This document shows, piece after piece, positions 59,904 to 64,000 of a stretch of 64,000 bases of DNA (position 1 is the first letter of the stretch; each line of letters begins with the position of its first letter). Both the position numbers and the translations under genes were made by a program. Below the pieces are notes generated by a model. The model was not told the origin of the DNA. It did not search any database and was given only the letters and a program-made list of their open reading frames with translations. The DNA comes from Streptomyces cyaneochromogenes (lineage in GTDB: Bacteria > Actinomycetota > Actinomycetes > Streptomycetales > Streptomycetaceae), in NCBI RefSeq assembly GCF_003963535.1, contig NZ_CP034539.1, positions 9,362,001 through 9,426,000 of the forward strand, in the 5' to 3' direction.

Positions 59904-59919
59904 TGTAACCATGGTTGCA
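59904..59919. promoter_or_regulatory. Near-palindrome in the chrB/chrA divergent promoter region
   Basis: TGTAACCATGGTTGCA, an imperfect 16-bp inverted repeat centred between the divergent chrB and chrA starts. A likely operator for a chromate-responsive regulator, possibly ChrB itself. Confidence 0.5.
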
Positions 59920-59950
59920 CTTTACGAGCCAGGGACGGAGACCGCCGCGG

Positions 59951-61354
59951 ATGACCGCCACCGACCAACCGGCCCCGCACCAGCCACAGGCCGAGCCCGA
60001 CCGCGGCGATCCCATACCGTTCCGCCAGGCGCTTCGGACCTGGTTCGCGATCTCCCTGCAGACCTTCGGCGGCCCGGCCGGACAGATCGCCGTGATGCAG
60101 CGGGCCCTGGTGGAGGAGAAGCGCTGGATCGGCCAGCAGCGGTTCAACCACGCGCTCAGCTACTGCATGCTGCTGCCCGGCCCAGAGGCCCAACAGCTCG
60201 CGATCTACACCGGCTGGCTGCTCAACGGCACCCGCGGAGGTCTGGCCGCCGGCACCCTCTTCGTGCTGCCAGGCGTCGTGGCGCTGCTCGCACTGTCCGC
60301 GCTGTACGTCGGCTTCGGTACGACCGTGGCGGTCACCGGACTGTTCGCCGGGCTCGCCCCTGCCGTGGTCGCCATCGTCGCCCAGGCCGTGTGGCGGGTC
60401 GGCCGCCGCTCACTCACCCACCCCCTGCTGGTCGGCTTGGCGGTGGCCTCCTTCGCGGCGCTGGCCATTCTCCAGGTGCCGTTCCCGGTGGTGATCGTCG
60501 TCGCCGGTGCGGCCGGGTGGCTGATCGCCCGCTGGGCGCCCGGCGTCTTCAAGCCCGCCGCGCACGGCTCCGGCGACGACGGCCCGGCCCCGCTGATCCC
60601 CGACGACGCGCTGCACCACGAGCGCCCGAGTCGGCGCCGTACTTCACGGATCCTGCTGGTCGGCCTGCTGCTGTGGGCCGTCCCGGTGGCCGCCGTCGCC
60701 GTCCTCACCGGCACGGGAAGCGTCTTCACCACCCAGGGCCTGTTCTTCTCCGGCACCGCGCTCGTCACCTTCGGCGGCGCCTACGCGGTCCTCGCCTACG
60801 TCGCCCAACAGGCCGTGCAGACGTACGGCTGGCTGAGCGCGGGGGAGATGGTGCGCGGCCTGGCGCTGGCCGAGACCACGCCGGGGCCGCTGATCATGGT
60901 GGTGCAGTTCGTCGCGTTCCTCGGCGCCTACCGCGACCCGGGTGCCCTCACCCCCTGGGCGGCCGCCCTGCTGGGTGCGCTGCTGACCACCTGGGTCACC
61001 TTCGTGCCCTGCTTCCTGTTCATCTTCCTCGGCGCCCCCTACATCGAGCGCCTGCGCGGAAACCGGCATGTCTCCACCGCGCTCAGCGGCATCACCGCGG
61101 CCGTCGTCGGCGTCATCGCCAACCTCGCGCTCTACTTCGCCGAGCACACCCTCTTCACCACCGTCGACGACCACACGTTCGGCCCGCTGCACCTCGCGGT
61201 GCCCGACTTCGCCACCTTCCGCCCCGTCACCCTCGGTATCGCGCTTGTCGCCGTCGTATTGATCTTCAAGGCGAGATGGAGTGTCCTGCGCACCCTGAGC
61301 TTCTGCGCGGCCCTCGGCCTGGCCGCCGCACTCGCCGGTGCGCCCGGCATCTGA
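59951..61354 (+). CDS. chrA: Chromate efflux transporter ChrA
   Basis: A 467-residue CHR-family membrane protein of the long, two-repeat type. Repeat one has RTWFAISLQTFGGPAGQIAV and CMLLPGPEAQQLAIYTGW. Repeat two has TALVTFGGAYAVLAYVAQQA and ALAETTPGPLIMVVQFVAFL, the paired FGGP/PGPEA-like motifs of ChrA. It exports chromate from the cell. The ATG at 59951 is preceded by GGAG 10 nt upstream. Divergent from the split chrB genes, with a palindrome between. Confidence 0.92.
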   Translation: MTATDQPAPHQPQAEPDRGDPIPFRQALRTWFAISLQTFGGPAGQIAVMQRALVEEKRWIGQQRFNHALSYCMLLPGPEAQQLAIYTGWLLNGTRGGLAAGTLFVLPGVVALLALSALYVGFGTTVAVTGLFAGLAPAVVAIVAQAVWRVGRRSLTHPLLVGLAVASFAALAILQVPFPVVIVVAGAAGWLIARWAPGVFKPAAHGSGDDGPAPLIPDDALHHERPSRRRTSRILLVGLLLWAVPVAAVAVLTGTGSVFTTQGLFFSGTALVTFGGAYAVLAYVAQQAVQTYGWLSAGEMVRGLALAETTPGPLIMVVQFVAFLGAYRDPGALTPWAAALLGALLTTWVTFVPCFLFIFLGAPYIERLRGNRHVSTALSGITAAVVGVIANLALYFAEHTLFTTVDDHTFGPLHLAVPDFATFRPVTLGIALVAVVLIFKARWSVLRTLSFCAALGLAAALAGAPGI

Positions 61355-61643
61355 GATCGCCTGCCGAACACAGGCGTGTGGCCGGAGTCGAGGTCATCTC
61401 GGAGCTGGACCGGAACGAGGCAGGGTTCTTTCGCATCGATCCTGAGCCGGTCCGGCACATCCGGGACGTCGTTACCTCCCTGGACAGCAGGGATTGCTGG
61501 GGCGCCCTTCCCCATCGATCGCGGTGAAAGTCGCCCGCCAGGGAGTTCACGGGTCGTCGTTCCGCAGGACAGGTACCGCCCCACGGCGGTGCGCGAGGCG
61601 ACCTCGCCGTATCGCCTGCACGGCGTATGCGGTTGGCCGGTGG

Positions 61644-62069
61644 TCACCGGTCGTGCGGTCGCGGCGTCAGGCCGTCGGCCAGGAGCTGGACGCGGGCCCG
61701 GATGTCGTCGCGGATGGCCCGTACGCCGTCCAGGTCCTTGCCCGCCACGTCCTCCACAGGCCAGTCCACATGCCGTTGGCCGGGCAGCGTGGCGCAGGCG
61801 TCCGCGCCGCTGGTGGTCACCACGACCTCGCTGGCGCCGACGGTCTCCTCGGTCAGTTGCCGCGGGGTGCGGCCGGACAGGTCGATACCGACCTCGGCCA
61901 TCGCCTGCACCACCAGCGGGTTGACCCGCTCGCCCGGCTCCGGCCCCGCGGAACGCACCTGCACGCGGTCACCGGCCAGCTCCTCCAGGAAGGCGGCGGC
62001 GATCTGCGAGCGCCCGGCGTTGTGGGCGCACACGAACAACACACTGGGCTGGGACTGCGGCTCGCTCAT
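61644..62069 (-). CDS. arsC: Arsenate reductase, low-molecular-weight phosphatase type
   Basis: A 141-residue cytoplasmic enzyme. The P-loop VCAHNAGRS (about 14-22) holds the nucleophile Cys and the Arg of the C-x5-R signature. The late DWPVEDVAGKDLDGVRAIRD segment gives the acid Asp. This is the thioredoxin/mycothiol-linked ArsC class of actinobacteria, which reduces arsenate to arsenite. No arsB/acr3 or arsR is seen beside it, so export would depend on genes elsewhere. Adjacent to the chromate genes in a small metal-resistance patch. Confidence 0.9.
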   Translation of the reverse strand: MSEPQSQPSVLFVCAHNAGRSQIAAAFLEELAGDRVQVRSAGPEPGERVNPLVVQAMAEVGIDLSGRTPRQLTEETVGASEVVVTTSGADACATLPGQRHVDWPVEDVAGKDLDGVRAIRDDIRARVQLLADGLTPRPHDR

Positions 62070-62490
62070 GGGATCGGTCCTTCGGGTCCTGGTGCGTGGA
62101 CGACGACGCTACTGACCTGGCTGCCGTCCGGCGACCGGGTGGCGGATCATTTCGCACACCGTTCATGGGAGGAGGAGCAGACGTTCGGTGCTTCTCGGCA
62201 TGGTCCTTTCCGGCGGATCAGGCCGGCTCCACGAACCAGTGCCGAGCACTCCTGCCCAGGGGTGCTGCGGCGATGCCCCATCTGCCCACAACGGTGAGGA
62301 GGTTGATGGCCCGGCGCTTCTGGGTTTGCCCTGCTCGTGGTGGCTGCGCGAGCGCGTCGACCTTCAGGCCAGGTCGTTCGGGGCGACTTCGCGACCTCGA
62401 GAGGATGCGCCAGGCGTGAGCCCTGTGAGGCGTGCGGCCCTGCTGTGTGCGCAACCGGTGGCACGGCCCTCGTGAGAGGGTCACGCCCGC
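62070..62490. other. 421-nt stretch without a convincing gene
   Basis: Short open frames on both strands are unrecognisable. The part next to arsC may hold remains of an ars operon, but no arsR or acr3 phrase is visible. Confidence 0.4.
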
Positions 62491-63063
62491 TCACCGCCCC
62501 AGGGCGACGACGAGAAGGGTACGGGCGGCTTCGTCCCCGACGAGGCGGCAGCGGTGCGGAACGTCGCCGCGGTGGTGGGCGCTCTGCCCGGCCCGCAGGC
62601 GGATCGGCTCCTGGCCGCGCAGTTCCAGGGCGACCTCGCCTTCGAGGACGTAGATGAAGTCCTCCCCGGTGTGCTCGAACCAGCCGCGCTCGCCCTGCCC
62701 GGGCGTGAAGTGCTGCTCGTACGCCTCCATGACGTCGCTCTGTCCGCCGGGGATGAGGACGTGGGCGAACTGTCCGGTTCCTTCGGTGACCCGGATGACC
62801 TGGGGGTCCTCCTCGTGGGCCACGGTGTCGGAAGTGCTGGAGGGACGCAGGAAGATGCCCGGCGGCAGGCCGAGTGCCTCGGCGATCTTGTAGATGGAGG
62901 CGAGGCTCGGGGTGGTCAGGCCGCGCTCCAGCTGGCTGAGGAAGGGCTGGGACAGGCCCGAGCGGGTGGCGAGTTCGGCCATCGGGACACCGAGTCGCTT
63001 GCGGTGTCCTCGGATCACGGATCCGACGGCCACGGCCTCGGGGGTCGGGTCGGGTCTGCGCAC
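62491..63063 (-). CDS. XRE-family regulator with cupin domain
   Basis: A 190-residue regulator. An N-terminal helix-turn-helix (about 13-70: GSVIRGHRKRLGVPMAELAT, RSGLSQPFLSQLERG) is joined to a C-terminal cupin_2 barrel (about 105-188: FTPGQGERGWFEHTGEDFIY, HHRGDVPHRCRLVG) that binds a small ligand. This is the common SutR/PuuR-like type. GTG start at 63063 lacks a ribosome site; TACCGT lies 7 nt upstream, so it may be leaderless. It is divergent from the permease at 63229 and probably controls it through the palindrome between them. Confidence 0.85.
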   Translation of the reverse strand: MRRPDPTPEAVAVGSVIRGHRKRLGVPMAELATRSGLSQPFLSQLERGLTTPSLASIYKIAEALGLPPGIFLRPSSTSDTVAHEEDPQVIRVTEGTGQFAHVLIPGGQSDVMEAYEQHFTPGQGERGWFEHTGEDFIYVLEGEVALELRGQEPIRLRAGQSAHHRGDVPHRCRLVGDEAARTLLVVALGR

Positions 63064-63166
63064 GGGACCGACGGTAGCGCAGGGGCGGGTGAGTCGGAGG
63101 AGCGGGCCGGTGGGCCCGGATGAGGCTTCATGGTGCCGACACGCTGCGGCAATAAACCACGCGAAT

Positions 63167-63183
63167 TATTGACGTCGTCAATA
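63167..63183. promoter_or_regulatory. Perfect palindrome TATTGAC-GTC-GTCAATA
   Basis: Seven-bp perfect arms in an AT-rich patch between the XRE-cupin gene and the permease gene, 46 nt before the permease ATG. A probable operator for the regulator encoded at 62491-63063; TTGACG within it could also serve as a -35. Confidence 0.55.
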
Positions 63184-63228
63184 TCACTGCCCCGGGAACC
63201 CCGGGGACCCGTCATGAGGAGCCGCGCC

Positions 63229-64000
63229 ATGGCTCGCACACCACCGTCGCCGGTCCATCCGGGACGGCCCCCGGACACCCCGAACGCGGTCGCGCCGGCC
63301 CGTCTGCCGAGAGGCGGAATCAGAAAGGTTCTCGGTCCCGGGGGGGGCACCGCTCGCGTCGGCGGTCCTCGGGCTCGCCCTGTGGTGGGCGGCCGCCCGG
63401 GTCGGCGTGCTCGGCGAGGGGCTTGTCCCCACCCCCTGGCAGACTCTGCGCGCGGCGTACGCGATGTGGGCCGACGGCACGATGACCACCGACCTGCAAG
63501 CCAGCCTGGCGCGCGCCGGACAGGGCTTCGCAGCCGGAGCGTCGACCGGGATCGCGCTCGGGTTCGTCACCGGCCACCGCCCCCGCGTCGCGGCGCTCGT
63601 CGGCCCCGTGATGTCGTTCCTGCGCCCCATCCCGGCCATCGCCCTCGTGCCGCTGGTCACCGCCTGGTTCGGCATCGGAGAGCGGGCCAAGCACCTGGTC
63701 ATCGCCTACGCCGTGTTCCTGGCCGTATGGCTGTACGTCCACGACGGCGTCGCCCGCGTCCCCGCCGACCACCTCCGCGCGGCCCGCACCCTCGGTGTGC
63801 CGGCCTGGCGGAGGCTGATCGAGGTCCTGCTGCCGGCGGCCGCCCTGTCGGTCGTGGCGGCACTCCGCTACGGCGCCTCACTCGCCTTCCTGGCCCTGGT
63901 CGCCGCCGAGTTGGGCGGCGCGCAGAGCGGGATCGCCTACCGCCTCCAGATCGACGGCCAGTTCCTGCGTACCGACCACATGTTCGTCGGCCTGATCGAA
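63229..64000 (+). CDS. ABC transporter permease (SsuC/TauC-like), partial and frameshifted
   Basis: From the second frame onward the sequence is a clear permease of sulfonate/nitrate/taurine importers: SAVLGLALWWAAARVGVLGE, FLRPIPAIALVPLVTAWFGI, YAVFLAVWLYVHDGVARVPA and the EAA loop ARTLGVPAWRRLIEVLLPAA. It runs past the right edge. The ATG at 63229 (GAGGAG upstream) is in a different frame from the body; a run of eight G at 63340-63347 marks the change, and seven G would join the two. So either a one-base insertion, a phase-variable tract or a sequencing error. The in-frame GTG at 63407 is an alternative start. Confidence 0.75.
   Translation, partial: MARTPPSPVHPGRPPDTPNAVAPARLPRGGIRKVLGPGGGTARVGGPRARPVVGGRPGRRARRGACPHPLADSARGVRDVGRRHDDHRPASQPGARRTGLRSRSVDRDRARVRHRPPPPRRGARRPRDVVPAPHPGHRPRAAGHRLVRHRRAGQAPGHRLRRVPGRMAVRPRRRRPRPRRPPPRGPHPRCAGLAEADRGPAAGGRPVGRGGTPLRRLTRLPGPGRRRVGRRAERDRLPPPDRRPVPAYRPHVRRPDR

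Noticed and set aside
61376..61527. Short plus-strand frame (GVEVISELDRNEAGFFRIDP...)
   Set aside because: Looks faintly protein-like but has no ribosome site and only about 50 codons; no family recognised.

Overview
The window is high-GC DNA with GTG/TTG starts, many 1-11 nt gene overlaps, Tat and Sec signal peptides and ricin-type (CBM13) lectin modules on secreted glycosidases. This points to a Streptomyces or close relative, probably a chromosomal segment tuned to soil plant polysaccharides. I see no rRNA, tRNA or CRISPR.

Layout. (1) 1-6.6 kb: the start of a secreted protein (minus), a STAND-type NTPase with TPR repeats, a lipoprotein, a caspase-fold protein that seems to have lost both catalytic residues, and a small membrane protein. 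(2) 6.6-15.5 kb: a compact purine-nucleoside scavenging locus: amidohydrolase/deaminase, LacI regulator, glutamine-amidotransferase-like protein, purine nucleoside phosphorylase, then a BMP-family nucleoside ABC importer (lipoprotein, double ATPase, two permeases). Two promoters there carry a CAAAACGTTTTG palindrome, and a near-copy of the first, with a degenerate operator, drives the secreted gene at the left edge. (3) 15.7-25.2 kb: minus-strand hemicellulose enzymes: GH31 alpha-xylosidase-like, SGNH esterase, GH27, GH62 and GH127-like, four of them with lectin modules. The two arabinofuranosidase genes share a GTTCG-N6-CGAAC inverted repeat upstream. (4) 25.9-27.3 kb: decayed DNA with remnants of lutC and of a secreted trefoil protein. 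(5) 27.3-39.0 kb: a stand-alone condensation-domain protein, GH3, a gutted solute-binding lipoprotein, GH74 xyloglucanase, GH12, a gutted GH42 and GH36 alpha-galactosidase. With GH31 these form a near-complete xyloglucan/galactoside set whose importer is decayed here. Operators GTCGAAGCGCWTCGAC lie in the divergent GH3/lipoprotein promoter region. (6) 39-50.7 kb: an IS3 scrap, a TPR-like protein, a glyoxalase-fold protein, and two giant FtsX-type permeases with two ATPases. (7) 50.8-52.7 kb: a low-GC island with small secreted/membrane genes and integrase debris, probably an old integrative element. (8) 52.8-64 kb: an exonuclease-BRCT-BRCT-TerD fusion, a NarL-type two-component system, a membrane protein, a broken MFS gene, a chromate locus (split chrB, divergent chrA), arsenate reductase, an XRE-cupin regulator, and the start of a sulfonate/nitrate-type permease frameshifted at a G8 run.

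How they work together. Secreted GH74/GH12/GH62/GH127/GH27/SGNH enzymes would open xyloglucan and arabinoxylan outside the cell, and enzymes without signal peptides (GH31, GH3, GH36) would finish oligosaccharides inside. The nucleoside locus imports nucleosides, deaminates them and splits them by phosphorolysis. The many broken genes (at least eight) lie mainly between 25.9 and 36.9 kb and near 52 and 58 kb. They reflect either real local decay or draft-quality sequence, and should be checked against reads.
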